Below are positions 22,307-35,615 of a DNA stretch of 64,000 bases, in pieces. The DNA comes from Absidia repens (Eukaryota > Mucoromycota > Mucoromycetes > Mucorales > Cunninghamellaceae): assembly GCA_002105175.1 (NCBI GenBank), contig MCGE01000014.1, positions 974,963 to 1,038,962 of the forward strand, given 5' to 3'. Position 1 is the stretch's first letter, and the number at the start of each line of letters is the position of its first letter. A model generated the notes under the pieces. That model worked only from the letters and a program-made list of their open reading frames with translations, was not told the DNA's origin and did no database searches. Made by a program: the position numbers and the translations under genes.

Positions 22307-24409
22307 CTAAACGGCTTGCTTCTTCAGACTGTCATTTGGCGGCGGTGAGAGCGTTTCGTCCAGTTGATTTTGCGTCCTCTTACCAGTGCTATATCAGAAA
22401 AAAAAGTATTTAGCTCAACACATATGCAGAGAGATAGAGGCAGTCATATACTTACGTTTTGCAACCAAAAACCATTTCCGGTGTCAAAGGGAACGAAATG
22501 CAGTACATATCCTTTTTTGGAGCAACGTTTCGGACCCAATGTAAGTTGCTTAAAGAGGTATCATAAGGTGATCCAATTACTTGATTCACTCTCTGTATAA
22601 TATATATATATATACATATCAAGAGTCAGTCAGATATGTCTAATCCTATAATACCCCCCCTCGTTCTTAAATTTTTCTTTTACCTTGGCAATATCCTGGG
22701 CAGGGTCTTCACTTTTAGTAAAACAATGACAATGGACCATGGGTAACGCGGGAGCAGGGTCCAGAGAATCATACAAATGTTTTTGATCCTTATATAAGCC
22801 ACGGAATGCATCAAGGAATTCGATGGCTGTGTCTGGTAAATTCATGACAAAATGATCAAATGTTTTCCATTCATCCTTATTTGCCACCGCCAGATCATGG
22901 ACTGCTTGTCGTATAAATTCTCGTCCATCCATGTTGTAAGGCTTCAAATTCATATCAGGAATCTAAGAAAGACTTGCGTCAGATACATACATCACACTTT
23001 TCCCTTCCGTTTTTTCCCCTACCTTGTTGTGAGATTTGTTCACTCTAAGCCAATGATATGATTCGGGATTCAAGTCATTTGCATACACAGTAACACCCTT
23101 TTTGGCAGCTGGGACAGCAAATGGACCGACTCCAGCAAAAACATCACCTAATCATATTAAAAAACAACTGAATATCCCAATTGTCCATTTTGTTTTCTTT
23201 TTAAAATATATCAGTCTACTTACAAACAAGTTGATCTTTTCCAAATAATTTGATTAATCGGTCATGCTCTGTATGAAGTCTTGAATTCCAGTATACTTTT
23301 GAGAAATCAAATTTGAATCTGCATCCACTTTCTTTCTGTAAACAAAGAGGGAGTTGAATTTCTTTTTGTTAGATTTGATGAACTGTTATCCACCCGTTTT
23401 CCTTTTCTTCTACTTACCACTTCAGCCACCATATTCGTATCCCCAGCCAAGACTTCCATTTGGAAGAATCTAAAAGTAGTATCGATATTGTTGATTTTGT
23501 TGACTACACTGGTGATGTTTTTGTTTTTCTAACGCAAAGAAGTGGTGAGATTGAATCAGTACAAAAAGAGATAAAGTTATATCAGCATTACACCAGCTAA
23601 AAAATGCTTACATCTAAAAGAACTTGGCCAATGAGTTGCTTCCAAGGATACAATTCTTCGCGAAGATTCATGTGCGCTACATATATATAAATCTGGATAA
23701 GTAATCAACACGACATATACTTGCTAGTAGTAGCTTTTCCCTTACCAATATGACCGACTTGAGTATAAGCTGATGGGATTTCTTTGATGGTATCAGGTAT
23801 CACAGCATGTAAAATTTGTTCTTAATAAAAAAATAGGTGGGGAAGAGTGAGTGATACCGTGATGCCGTGCTTTGCATGAATTTATCCCATTACCAGTTGT
23901 CCAAAAGGAGTAATCCAAATCAATTGTATGTTTGATCACCGAAAGATGTTCTTCTTCCAAGAATTTCTGGCTTTCAGGAGATAAGCCATTGACGTCTACA
24001 GAATGGGGAGAAGAGTGTTAAAAGGCTAGTTCAAGTGGTAACGGTTTTGTTTGCTGAAGTTCATGAAGGACGGAGGGAGGAGGATGGGTCACGTATTCGA
24101 ATGTTTTTTATTTCTTCACCTTGTAAATCATATCTTAAAAGTAAAAGACGAGTATCTTTAGATTCCGGATCAGGTATAACGTTGCGCATACGTGGTAAAT
24201 CTAGAATATCACTGCAATAAGAAAAGTTACTGTAAGCAGTCTATTCGTTTTCATAGAATAACTCAGTGATAATGTACTTACGGGGACATGGTCTTCCGTA
24301 TCAAGGTAACTTTTTTTGCAGGGACACGGAGGGCTAAGGTTTGCAATGATTTCTTGAAGGCCTCCCTGTTTAATACAGTCATACCATGATGAACAGGAGG
24401 AGCTAGCAT
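22307..24409 (-). CDS. TRM5: tRNA (guanine37-N1)-methyltransferase
   Basis: Uses S-adenosylmethionine to methylate N1 of G37 next to the anticodon, preventing frameshifting; in fungi it acts in cytosol/nucleus and in mitochondria. Eleven exons sum to 1308 nt, 435 residues (yeast 499). Exons are 24409-24282, 24211-24120, 23995-23894, 23820-23746, 23676-23612, 23528-23418, 23335-23224, 23147-23023, 22962-22684, 22592-22456 and 22388-22307. Signatures: start [18 protein letters not shown], central [21 protein letters not shown], then [17 protein letters not shown] (SAM-binding motif I), [13 protein letters not shown] (motif II), and [19 protein letters not shown] carrying the NLP catalytic motif. 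The C-terminal end is short and hydrophilic. No obvious mitochondrial presequence is visible in this start. The density of tiny exons is high, but every junction fits. Confidence 0.95.
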
Positions 24410-25444
24410 AGTGCTTTTAATAAAGAAGTCAATAGAAGAAGAAAAAAAAAAAAAAAAAAAAAAAAAGGCGGTAATTAGAAATTTTGCTGCTCTCTTTCAA
24501 AAAAAAATCTTTCTGGCACTGCAAGTCACGAGCTGTCTCAATTATAAAAAGACCGTGGGCAAGTTAACAAAAAAAAAAAAATAACTTCCTTTCTTTACTT
24601 TCTGCCATTACGATATACAATTTGACCTAGGTAAATAAACTAAATATTGATATTTGTATCGAGAACATGTTTGATTAGTCACAAGATGACCATAAAAACA
24701 CACTGAAAATCCTTAATTGCTATCGTTTAGCCATGATAGTTACAGTTGCAGAAAATCTTATACTCTGATGACTTTTCAAACATGTTTTACTTGATATTTT
24801 CACAAATAATTTAACTAACTTTCTTGTTTATAATAGGCATTTCATAGAATGGCTTTGCTTTTTTAGGTTTTAGTTTAGATTATGATACCCCAACCCACAT
24901 TCTATAGTTATCCTACTTTTAAAACGATTATTGATTTTAATAAAAAGTATCTCTTTTTTACTACACTTGGTTTTTTTTTTATTTTGTTGGCTTAGCAAGG
25001 ACTGGGGTTTCTTCAAATATAGTTCAATTTCCGATGACTTTTGAATTTCAGAGACTCGGGTCACTTGCTAAATCCAAAAGGAATTTATTTATTTATTTTG
25101 TTGGAAGTGTGGATTTTGATGGGAAGAATTAGCTGGGCCGCCAATTTGCGCTTCCAGTGTGCAAACCTGGTGTGCGGCGTATTCGTCACGGTTACTGCTC
25201 CGTCGATCGCGGGCGGGGGGAAGGGGAGCGGTTACGTATGCATCTAAAAAGAAAGAGTAGCTATTGACCATCATTTATACGTAGGGAAGGGGGACCACAC
25301 CTTGACGCTCAAAAGGCTTTCCTTTAGACTGTTATTTTTTATTATTATTATACTATACGTGCGTGATGAAAATAATATGTGGATAAATACGTATGTCTAG
25401 TAGAGGCCTAATATGTTCATGTAAAAGTCAACGCGAGAGTATAT
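24410..25444. other. Intergenic upstream of TRM5
   Basis: AT-rich, with a long A homopolymer at about 24440-24466. Around 25130-25240 there is a GC-richer island ('gatcgcgggcggggggaagg') unlike its surroundings. No gene supported. Confidence 0.4.
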
Positions 25445-26348
25445 TTCATATCAAGTGGCATAGAACTACCAACTAGCTACTGAGGTTTTTGGAGAAAAAT
25501 GATTTATAGTGACAGCTACGACCTTCGGGTGATTGATATGAATAGTGGGGCAGATGTTGAAAAGCAAACATAATAATTTTATTATCATTACTATTATCAT
25601 CAGTGTAGTAGCCTGAAACAAAGGAAATGTTCTTCTATACTCTACTGATACACATGACACGTCCTGGATTGAATGATACTGTTGGTCGAAGAGAAATAGA
25701 GCCATCTTTAATATTGAATGGCCTGAGTCTATCAACCAGTTGCTTGGATTCTGAGAAGGACTAGTCACTCCGGACGAGAAAGAAATAAGATTTATGGTAG
25801 ACACTCACAAAAAGAGCCATAATAATGACAATAGTACTATTTAACGCGTCGGAGGAGTGACTATAAAAGGAATACCTTTTATTTGGAGAATTTTGGAGCA
25901 TATTGCTAAATACTAAGGGAAATCTGAAGAAAAACCAACGATAATCTAAATGGATCTAATATACTATGCAAGACATGACAAACACTAAAAGTGTATCTTT
26001 TATTGGAGCATAACAATAAACAACATCAACCTGGACGAGCGATGTTGCAAAGTAAAATACTGCACAAGACACGAGAGGGGCTAATGGGTTGTTTTTCATT
26101 GAAGCAAGAAAGAGTCATTTTTATTCAAGTATATATTCAAATTATGGACTATAACACTAAACTAAACTCATGAAGCCTTCGAAGACAACTAATGGTAGTC
26201 CTAAATCTTAGATCCAAAATGAAAGGGTTTCCCCATGCATCTTGTTATCCCTGAGCTGAAACCCTCCTTCTAAATTAGCCCTGACATTAATCTAAGATCA
26301 CTGTAACCTCAAAGAAGTTGAATGGTCAAGAAAAAAAGAATGAGTGCG

Positions 26349-26381
<33 letters not shown>

Positions 26382-26410
26382 GGAGAAAACAAATATTCAC
26401 GTGGGCGGGA
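25445..26410 (-). repeat. Interspersed repeat family, copy R3 (long form)
   Basis: Reverse copy of about 0.95 kb. Landmarks: 'catagaactaccaactagc', 'ttgatatgaatagtgggg', 'cactcacaaaaagagcc', 'actgcacaagacacgagag', 'tgaaagggtttccccatgc', 'cttgttatccctgagctg', 'gttgaatggtcaagaa', then A34 near 26348-26381 and the box 'ttcacgtgggcggga' at 26396-26410. Confidence 0.75.
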
Positions 26411-27139
26411 ATTGAAATACCCTGAGTAGCTTCTGGCTGAACTGCAATTCTAACTATTTGCCCAATTTTAAAAGTACCTGCGGAGAAATATATTTTTACG
26501 CACCATCATTTTTGTGTGTAAATGCTATCTTTTTTCTTTCTGCAAAACACATATATTTTCTTCCTGCGGAATACTTTTCATTAATGAAAATTTCACAAGT
26601 GTTGCAGAATTGTATCGACACAATATTATCTTTCTCCCACACAATATACTTTGTACGATTTATCCTGTAGAAAAGCATGCTTTTGTATTAGTTTTTTTTT
26701 TCCTTTTTTTCCTTTTATATATCATTTATATAAATGGTAGTACCATGAACACAAAATAGCCAAGGATTTGGTGATCATGTTTAACATACAGAACCCTAAA
26801 AAAATAAATCAATCATAAAACTTGTTTCTAATATGTCTTGTATGTAAAAATAAAATAAAAAATGTTCTTTATTATAAATAAAAGAAATTCAAATTAAAAG
26901 GGGGTGGGAGGGACTAGTCTTAACATAACAAATAGAGGGGAAAAGGTCGTATGATATTTGTCAAAATAAAATATAATAATAGAGAAAGGTAATACGAGTG
27001 ATAAAACAAAGTAAGCTAGAACAAAAAATAAATGGTAAAAAGAGGGAAGGAGAAAGACGGGGGGGGGAAGAGATGAGGAACTAGTCTAGCATTGTACTTT
27101 GCCATCAGAGAGAGACGGATAGAGATGGAGAGAAATAAA
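26411..27139. other. Spacer 3' of the UNC-93-like gene
   Basis: AT-rich and low complexity. The right half is presumably the 3' untranslated region of the permease gene. A G-run at 27059-27067 is unusual for this base composition. No gene supported. Confidence 0.4.
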
Positions 27140-28851
27140 TCAGTGATCCGTTTCCAGTTTTCCATGGTCAACGGGCATACCACCACCATCTTCGATAGTT
27201 TCGACTTGACCACCCACAATAACTTCTTTGCCACCATCCTTCAAGTTGTCAATTTCTTCCACAGTGACGTCAGGCACAGTATAGCACACGACATAGGCTA
27301 AGACCAAACCGACCATGTTCAGTACAAAGACAATAATAAGCTGGATATTAAACTCGGTCCGCTGGGCATCAATCTGACTGGCAATGGCATTTCCTGCGTT
27401 CTGTATCGTCTTGTAAAAACCGACGTAGCGTGCGGATCGTTCGGTATCGTTGGTCATTGTTCCCATCAGCCAATAAATAAAACCTTGGTAAATCGAGTCA
27501 GCCATTCCAAACAGAGCATACTCCAATGCCAATGGACCAAACCCGTCGCTGTACACGTCCATCATGACAAAATCTGGATTGAGGTCGGGATCCACCGAAG
27601 CACGTGTAAACCGTTTTTGAATAAAGATGCAACCAATCCATAAAGCGAGGAGCGCTACAAGCACAATAGTGTTGCCGATATACGCGCGACGTTTTCGGTT
27701 CCCGATAGCAGTAAGATCGAGCAGCCATCCAAAAGCACCGGCACCAATGATTTGCATCAACCAGTACAGTAAGTTGTTCAGGGCACGCGCTCGAATATTG
27801 AAGTATCCACCGCCATTGTAACCTTGCTGTTGGTAGGTGTAGAACCAATTGGAGCTAATCATCAATGGGATCAAAATCAACATACGCCAGTCGGCAAAGA
27901 GCTTGAGGACTTCCAAGGCTTCGCGCTTCCAGTTGGAGTATTTATGCAATGACACACGGGACCCATCGTTTCGGATTACTTTGCTGGCTGGGAGCAAAAT
28001 GACGCCACAACAAGCACCTACTGTCATAATCACAATAAACGCATAATAGGTCGTTGGCTGCACTTGATTGGCTTCGCCCACACTCCATTCATTTCCCAAA
28101 GCGACAGCAGCACCCACAGAAGCACCACTATACATACATAAATAAAGTTGAGCGAAATGTGAACGTATAGTAAAGAAATCAACGGTGTTACTTACAGGTT
28201 AAACACCATCCAGAAAATTGAAAATGCTTTGCCTTTTTCAGATTCACTAGGGTAAGACATCATGATTGCACCTTGAGCAGTCCATAAGCAACCAGCACCG
28301 ATACCTAAGATAGCGCCGGCGACCACGGTAAATGCACTACTAGGCGAAAGGAACGCACCAACATAAAGAACATAGGTGAGACCAGCACAGGGGATCAAGA
28401 CTCGATGACCGAATATGTTAAAGCTAATATTAAACATAATGATTGTAATAACAAATAACAAATAAATAAAAAAGGCTAGTATAAGCCTTCCAATATCATG
28501 TTGATACGCATGTATTAAACTTACAGAGGAGCACCAACAAGAGAGCAGATAGTGAATGTAACAGCCAAAGCAGTCGCAGAGTTGTCAGCTGCGGTGGTGT
28601 CCTAAACAAATTATTTCAGTTAGCTGATGGAATTAAAAAATATTTTTATGTATTACCGCACGTCCAGCGCCACCCATACCCGTTAAAGCATTATACATAC
28701 CTATATAAAAGAAAAAGTCGTGTAAGTATGAATGTGAATGTGACCCTCAATGAAAGGGCAATTCCTTACCTGGGCAGCAGAAGCACACAAAGCCCACTAA
28801 AAATACTTGGAAGGTAGGGCTATTGAAGCGAAATGGTAATCGGATTTCCAT
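27140..28851 (-). CDS. UNC-93-like major facilitator superfamily membrane protein
   Basis: Five exons (28851-28770, 28700-28657, 28601-28525, 28423-28196, 28127-27140) sum to 1419 nt, 472 residues, usual for fungal UNC-93/DUF895 proteins. Early segments are MEIRLPFRFNSP, then FLVGFVCFCCPGMYNALTGMG; a GMxNAL-GxGxxG motif after the first helix is the family hallmark. About eleven to twelve hydrophobic helices follow, including YVLYVGAFLSPSSAFTVVAG, LGIGAGCLWTAQGAIMMSYP and ILIPLMISSNWFYTYQQQGYN. The C-terminus is hydrophilic and acidic (DVTVEEIDNL). Fungal members are uncharacterised carriers or channel regulators; the substrate cannot be read from sequence. The start is the only in-frame ATG before the first helix. 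It stands alone between repeats, with no partner gene. Confidence 0.9.
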
Positions 28852-29477
28852 GTCTTCTCGGTTGTGAGAAAAAAAAAAAAAAAAGAAAAAAAAAAAAAGG
28901 AATGGAGATAGTGAAGAGAGAGATAGAAAGGGTAAAAATAAAAGGGGGAGAGGAACTTCTCATTTTATTTGATCACGAACAGTTTGCATTTTAAACACCG
29001 ATAAATGCCTGGGTGGGCCAATTTGCAGTAATACAAATGCCTTATTGGCAATAATAAACTGTAGATAACACAAAACCAACGGAATCTTTCCACGATATAG
29101 AAAAAAGACAGAAAACTCTTAAGGCCACCAAACCCAACACGACAGAACATGCGATATTCGTTGCTTACTTGAAAGGAGTAACTCATGGGAATTCGCAAAC
29201 TCAAAAAAAAAAAAAAAGTTAAAAAAAGTGAGAAACATGGTAGTACATCGAATCACAGAATCTAATCAATTCGCCCGAGGTCATGGATTCTGGAAAAAAA
29301 AAAAAATACCCAAATGCATTTTTTTAAAAAAATACAGCAATTGACGATGAATGTGAACGTAAAATTTTTATTAGGAAGATAAATAAAAAGTAAAACAAAA
29401 AGGAATCTAATAAAAGGTAATATCTAAAACTACTACATTAAAAAAACACTTCTAAACTACAATCTTGCGCTACCAGT
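28852..29477. other. Spacer between the permease gene and SYO1
   Basis: Holds several A-runs (28870-28898, 29203-29217, 29294-29307). The permease promoter and the SYO1 3' end should lie here. No gene or motif identified. Confidence 0.4.
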
Positions 29478-32085
29478 TCATCGCCTTTCGGTCGTCTTAT
29501 ATTTGATAAAGGCCACCATATTCGTCAAAGCTTCGTCAGCTCGGGATCGCAAATCAAATTGCTTTCGGCGGTCAATCGATTTTACCTACAGAAAGGGAGC
29601 GTGCGGGTAAGACAAATAAAAATAGTCATGAGTACCACAAAAAAAAGTCATTTTCCATTCCTTACCATGGAACGAGTCATAGGTAATTGTCGTTTTAGTT
29701 GGTTCAAATAACCACCCTGCACAAATACAGGCATATCATAATCAAAGGCACAATCGCTGTAAACATCATATATAAAGTTCAAAGCTTCGATTCTAATTTC
29801 ACCGCTAGTATTTGAATCACCTAAAATGTTCATGATAAACTGACCAATATTCTATCATAAATGGACAAAAAAAAAAACAGAATTAGTATACTTCTGCCCA
29901 CGTTAGATCCCTCAGCTCCTACCCTAATGAAATCAATCCGACCCTTTATTACCTTATTCGTTTCAATGTCACCTTGCTTCATAGCAATAGGCCCCAAACA
30001 TCCGACCACCTTGACCCGCATCGATGAGTCAGGGCTAGCGCTTTGGTAGGCACCACACAGAGTTGCCACATCAGAGCCGCCTAAAGGAATATCTTGCTTG
30101 AGCCCGCGACCCAAGGACCAAAGGCATCCAACCATGACTTCAAGAATAGCATCACGTTGACTGGAGGCAGGGGATGCGCCGACTTGATGTGCCGTTTGGA
30201 AGAGCCATTGCCATGCCTGTTTTGCATCCGCCAGATGTTCTTGGAACCAGAAATTGGAAGGTAAATCGTTCATCGCCAATAAAAAGTTGTTGATACATTC
30301 CAGAGATCTTTGGTGTGTCAAGCCCAAGCCCATGGTTACTGTGGGGCACATGGTTGGATCGACAGGGAAAGATAAAGTGGGAGTGGGGGTGGCCAATCGA
30401 ATGAGTTGAGGGAAAACTTGGTATGTGAAGGCATGCATCACTGGGTTGGTACGTAATAATTCCACATCATTGTTAATATTGTTGTTGTATGCCATATCAT
30501 CGTTGTCCTTTAACGCTTCTGCATCTTCCAAATAATTGTCAATGTTGTCTTCGTTGATATTGTCCGCTAAATTTTCATCCTCTTCACCCATGTTGTCGTC
30601 ACCTTCCGCCGCTTCAGCCCATCCATCTTGTTCAGTGTCTTGACCCTGCAAGCAGATATCCGCCAGTAGTTCCATAGAGAGCTGTAAGGTGGATAAACGA
30701 TCTTCAATGCTTTGAATGTATATTTCTTCGTCTGATAAGGGTTGTTTTGGTTTTGGTGTGATTTCGTTCGTTTCTTCATGTTTCGTAACACGACCACTGG
30801 ATAACGCCGCCAACGTCTTTTCCGCAGCCTGTTGAATATCAAAATCAAGAGATGATACCAAGATGGGGAGTATAATCTTGTTCAGTTCAGTCAATGCATC
30901 CCGTTCATCATCCCATGAGCCAGTTAGTTGCACCACTTCCTTGACATTCATTAAAATTGCTACAATAAATAAAAAAAGAACCTTACGTCGTTAATATCAT
31001 ATAACCATTCCACCTTATATATATTAATATTATTATTACCACAAGCCAATACGCGCACCAGTACTTTGTCAGGAGTGTTGAATTTATTCAAGATATCAAA
31101 TAACATGTTGACATATTCAGGATGATTCTTGAATTCGATAAAAATGTCTTTGTTGTCTTCAGTAAGGGTCGTCAAACATTGTCCTATCAAAGAAGAAAAA
31201 AAGACATATAAGGATAACGTCATTCGTGGAAAACAATTATATTCGTACCAGCAGCAACTACTACACGAGTTGGACATTGATCGGCAGCAGATAAGAAAGA
31301 GATAAAGAAACTGATCATATTCAAGCGATTGATGGCTTTGAGGTATTTGTCAGAAGTTTCACTAAATAAACAATAAACGCAACCATATCATTAATTTGTA
31401 TTCTATGCTAGTCATCACGCATTCTACCTGATTGTCCATATGATATAGATGAAGTTTTCGGCGAAGTCCCAAATCGATTGTCGTTTTTCTTTATCAGTGA
31501 CGTCTTCCAAAGGTGCATTTTTCAATACGTTATCAAGAGTATGAGTGATTCTCGGTAGTAGTGCGGCTAACGGTGTCAAGATATCGCGGTTATAGTATTC
31601 CTTCACGACTGTTGATTCCACAGAGGCCAAATTCCTAAATCAGCAGTAACATAAAATAAAAGTCAGTAAGGCATTTTCCCGGTACAATAACCTAATATAG
31701 CTATTTCTATTTACCGTAAAGTTCCAAGGACCTCTTCAACAACTTCTTGGTTGTCATCCGTCAAACGCTCAATCAATAAAACAACAATACGTTTTGAGAG
31801 TAGCAAATGTCGAGTGGATTCGTTGGACATGATCAAGTTGGAAATACAGGAAGCAGCCCAGGCACGATCAGCAGGGGTAGGGGAAGTCAGCTACAAAAGA
31901 AAAGACATAAGTATCCTTTAAGTCGAATAAAGAAAGTCATGTTGGTTTACCTTGGCAATCACGGGTAATACTTGCTCTTCTTTGACGACAAGTTCACTTG
32001 TGCCTTGCTGGATACCAGCCGAGACGCGGTTTAATGGATTGCCACGTTGCTTGTTGCCACGTCTTCTGTTTTGTTGTTTTCCCAT
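29478..32085 (-). CDS. SYO1: Syo1/HEATR3-type ARM/HEAT-repeat chaperone-adaptor for Rpl5 and Rpl11 import
   Basis: Eight exons (32085-31951, 31890-31715, 31634-31428, 31361-31249, 31183-31040, 30959-29953, 29851-29666, 29585-29478) sum to 2076 nt, 691 residues. In yeast and Chaetomium, Syo1 holds uL18 and uL5 and carries them with 5S rRNA assembly into the nucleus through Kap104. The start MGKQQNRRRGNKQRGNP is basic, as expected for an import signal. N-terminal ARM repeats include DRAWAASCISNLIMSNEST and VVEEVLGTLRNLASVES, then a long helical stretch. A strongly acidic loop (DDNMGEEDENL, DDMAYNNNINND) at about residues 385-420 matches the acidic insert of the family that contacts the cargo. 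HEAT repeats follow, with a basic end IDRRKQFDLRSRADEALTNM. No frame breaks. Confidence 0.88.
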
Positions 32086-33368
32086 TATTGAATCAGTGAG
32101 AGAAGAGAAATTATGTAGGATCAAAGTTGCAAAGAGAAAGAATAGGTAATTGAAAAAAAAAAAAAAAAAAATCGGAACCTCATTCAAAAAAATGCATACA
32201 GTGCGCGTGGCTTGGAGCGGCCTCCGAATTATACTCGCCATGTACCTGAATTTTTTGTTCGACTTTTGCGCTGAAGAACTTTTTCATTTCCTAATTTGCA
32301 CTTAAACTAGTTGGAGGTTGAATTTTATTCCTTCTTACTAGTTACTGACTTCCATTATACCCAGTGTCATTTGACACCATGTCGACCTATTCTAATCACA
32401 TTTTTATACTATATATTTGAGACTATATAACATACATGTGTCATGTATGGGTATCTCTGGTATCATGTTTAAAAGGCAACTAGTAGCATTTCTAGGATTA
32501 GATTGTCAAAAGTATATATCCCAGACCATAGAGAATATCGTGCCATTCCTCCTTGATATTTCCTTAAGTCTCTCTCAAATTGATCTTACACATAAAGCAT
32601 ATTCCATCTAGTTCACCAAAATGTAACGCAAATCAAAAAACACAAGCAGGTCAAAACTTTATTTTCTTTACTGAATTGTATACTAATACCATATAAATGG
32701 TCTGGATACGCCGCGGAGAAGTTTTGGACATAAACAGCATTTATTAGATCCTTTTTTTTTATTTCAACCCCTCTTCCAGAGAATCATGCGTTTCGCCCTG
32801 AGCTCTTGCTTTGACATAAGATTTGGCACACCGCTTGCTCAGCATAAAGTCTAGCCAGATCAATGGACGTCAATATGATATGCCAATTTTTATTTCAATT
32901 CGGCTGGTTGAAGTATTTCGATTGATATCAAATAAAGGAACAATTGAAATCGTCAGAAAAAACAACCACCAAATAAATCATAACAAATACCGTTTAATGG
33001 ATTATAGAGTGAAGAGAGGAATTTTTTAAATATTTTTTTTATTGCATTGAGTAAGGTAATAAAATTGAATAATGTAGTAAAGAAAAAAATAAAGTAAAAA
33101 CAAAACCAAAAAAAAAGGGGGGGCGAGGAAGAGTGAGAGATCAAAAGGAATGGGGGAATACTATAAACGATTAAATGTATTGTAAAAGAGAATGCGCGGG
33201 ATGTGATAAAAGCAACAGTGATATAAACAAATAGATGTTTGAATGAAGGAGAGAGATGGCATAAGGAAGGTTTGGACTGGATTGTGTGATATATAAAAAA
33301 GAGAAGATGGGCAGGGGGTTAGAATGGTATCAAATAATAAGAATAATAATAAAGATGACGGATAAGAA
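32086..33368. other. Spacer between SYO1 and the PSR1-like gene
   Basis: 1.3 kb, AT-rich. A T/A-rich promoter region precedes SYO1 (A-run 32154-32171). From 33040 onward A-rich sequence probably belongs to the 3' region of the PSR1-like transcript. The middle (32280-32960) holds no recognisable gene and no core of the repeat family. Confidence 0.4.
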
Positions 33369-35307
33369 TCACTTTGTGGTCATAAGGGAGGGTGGGGGCT
33401 GGAGAGCACTATCTAAAATAAGGGTAACGTCATCGACAGTCGCCAAATCTTCCAAAAAGTCGACCAGATCAAGTAGTTCTGTGTCATGGCAGTCGTTGAA
33501 CCATGTTGAAACTGGCACCGCACATTGGTTATGGAATAGGTAGCTTGTTGGTGAATTGTCTAAAATCAAAGTGGCTGCCAAATCACGACCGAGCTGAGAG
33601 AGATCCTAAGAAAGAAGGGAAAATTTAGTGAAGTGTCATCATCAACTTTTCAAATGTCTGCTTTTTATTTAATCTTACCTTGACATAGCTGCCTTTATGA
33701 TTAAAACATGATTCTCTGAATAGGCGATGTTTCACTACACGATGTATATCCAGTTTATCCAATACCGGATCAGCATACTAAATCATCATCACCGTCGTAA
33801 AAAAAGGGGGGATGTAAGTAGACTGGTAAGAGTCATTCATTGTATTCTTGGGCCTTCTTACCTTTGATAAACTTGCAGTAAAGACAACAATTTCATATTT
33901 TTCACCCATTTTTCGCATAAATTCATCAACACCAGGTCGTTTCAGCACATAAACATTATGGATTTGTTGGTCAATTTCTACAGGCACTACAAAATCAGGA
34001 TTGGGAATGATCTAATAAAACACAAAAACAGAAGGATCTCGAGATCAATATCTTCTCTCTCTCTCACCCCCCATCTTTTCTTCTTTTATGTCAAGCCCCT
34101 TTCCGTCGCTTACTCTGAATGAGCTATGCACAAGAGTTTCGTCCAGATCCAGCACTAAGCATTTTCTCTCAATATGTTCATCAGAGACCGGAGGAAGCAG
34201 CCACGTCATTGGACCATTCTATATACACAGATAGATAAAAGATTTAGAAAGATTAAAAGATGCATGGGCTAATATCCTATGATAACTATTGCTTTTTTTT
34301 TTGGTTCTACCTCTGTCATTTCAAAAGCGCTTGTCGTCGTCGGGTCAGTGTCCATATCCGTGGTTGTAGGCGGTATAGTCACGGGTGGGCTGGTGGTGGG
34401 AGTAGTAGGCGTAGGTGGCGCACTTTCGTTCTCGACCTTATCGTTGTCGGGTACGACGTTCAAAGGAGCCGGTAAGATTGGATTGTTGTCATTAACATGA
34501 CTGGTGTCGTTAGATGAAGCGGGCACTGATGTAGGTTGTTGTTGAGCTTGTTGTTGTTGTTGCTGTTGCTGTTGGTGTTGCTGTTGCTGAGGTGTAGGTT
34601 GTTTTGCAGTATAGAATCGGCTGAACCAGTGCTTCTTCTTTCGTTTCGATCGACCTTGGAGATGATGAGGTTGCTGTTGCTGGTATTGCTGGTGTTGATT
34701 CGTTGCTGGTCCTAATTTGGAGGAAGGGATCGTTAGAGTAGGGGTTTGTTTGGAGAGACCTTGATCGACCCAAGCTGACGTGTCACTGGCACAACAAAAT
34801 AATAATGATAAGAAACCAGGTTTAGGGCCGTTTATTGGAGACTGAGGAGTTCTTTCCGCTGTAGTTCTATTTGTAGTTGTAGTTGTTGTTGCGATAGTAG
34901 CATCATGAGAAATAGAAGCAGGTGGAGTAGTATGGGTGATTGTGGTATTCGCCATGGCAGCCATTTCTTTATGATGATGTTGCGAAGAGTCTTGTTGATG
35001 ATCTGTAGAAGAGAGAAAACAAGGGGAAGGAGTGATTAGTTAATATCTTAATACACACATGTAGAAAAAGAAAACAAACTAATAAAAAGTATTCACGCCC
35101 TGATACTTTTGTTCTATTTCACCCCGTTTCGATACTTTCCTCCTTTTTTATACAATATATGAATATATCAAGATAAAGATTTAATATATTCAAAAAAAAG
35201 AGAAGGGACTTACTTAAGGGTTCTTCTTGAGGAGCCACTTGGGTATGATTGATATTCAAAGTGCCATTGTTAATAGTAGTAGGCGAAGGGTGTACGGTTT
35301 GAGACAT
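33369..35307 (-). CDS. PSR1: Psr1/SCP-type FCP1-homology phosphatase
   Basis: Ser/Thr phosphatase of the HAD superfamily. Yeast Psr1/Psr2 sit at the plasma membrane and act in salt and general stress with Whi2. Six exons (35307-35214, 35002-34311, 34218-34114, 34011-33862, 33777-33679, 33605-33369) give 458 residues. The N-terminal 260 residues are low-complexity with Gln, Thr and Pro runs. A conserved [11 protein letters not shown] (about residue 82) carries a Cys pair that is a plausible palmitoylation anchor, as in yeast Psr1. The catalytic domain begins near residue 265 with [16 protein letters not shown] (DxDxT nucleophile motif), then [44 protein letters not shown] and [20 protein letters not shown]. 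The family's usual ending, with acidic residues after [18 protein letters not shown], is present. Nem1 and Fcp1 are less likely because there is no transmembrane segment or BRCT domain. Confidence 0.9.
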
Positions 35308-35349
35308 TGAATAAAACAAAAGAGAGAAGGCTAATGAATATTGAGTAAC

Positions 35350-35382
<33 letters not shown>

Positions 35383-35615
35383 AAAAGGTAAAGGTGATTT
35401 TATTTTGTTTAGGAAACCCAGCTCGGACTTGCGTTTATTTGCAACAGACAGGTGCAAAAATGAGATTGTGAGTCAATTAACTTTAAAAAATAAAATAAAA
35501 AAAAAAGAGCATGATGGTTGGAATTTTGTTTTTTATTATATGTATAAAAAGGATAAAAAACTATATTCTAAACTAAAAGGGAAGGTATATAAAACTACAA
35601 TATAACTAAGTACTA
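35308..35615. other. Spacer between the PSR1-like and metallophosphoesterase genes
   Basis: 308 bases with A-runs (35350-35383), promoter of one gene and 3' end of the next. No gene or motif. Confidence 0.4.

Noticed and set aside
22174..22413. Plus-strand frame with a long Tyr run
   Set aside because: It is the TAC microsatellite in the TRM5 3' untranslated region, followed by antisense of the last TRM5 exons.
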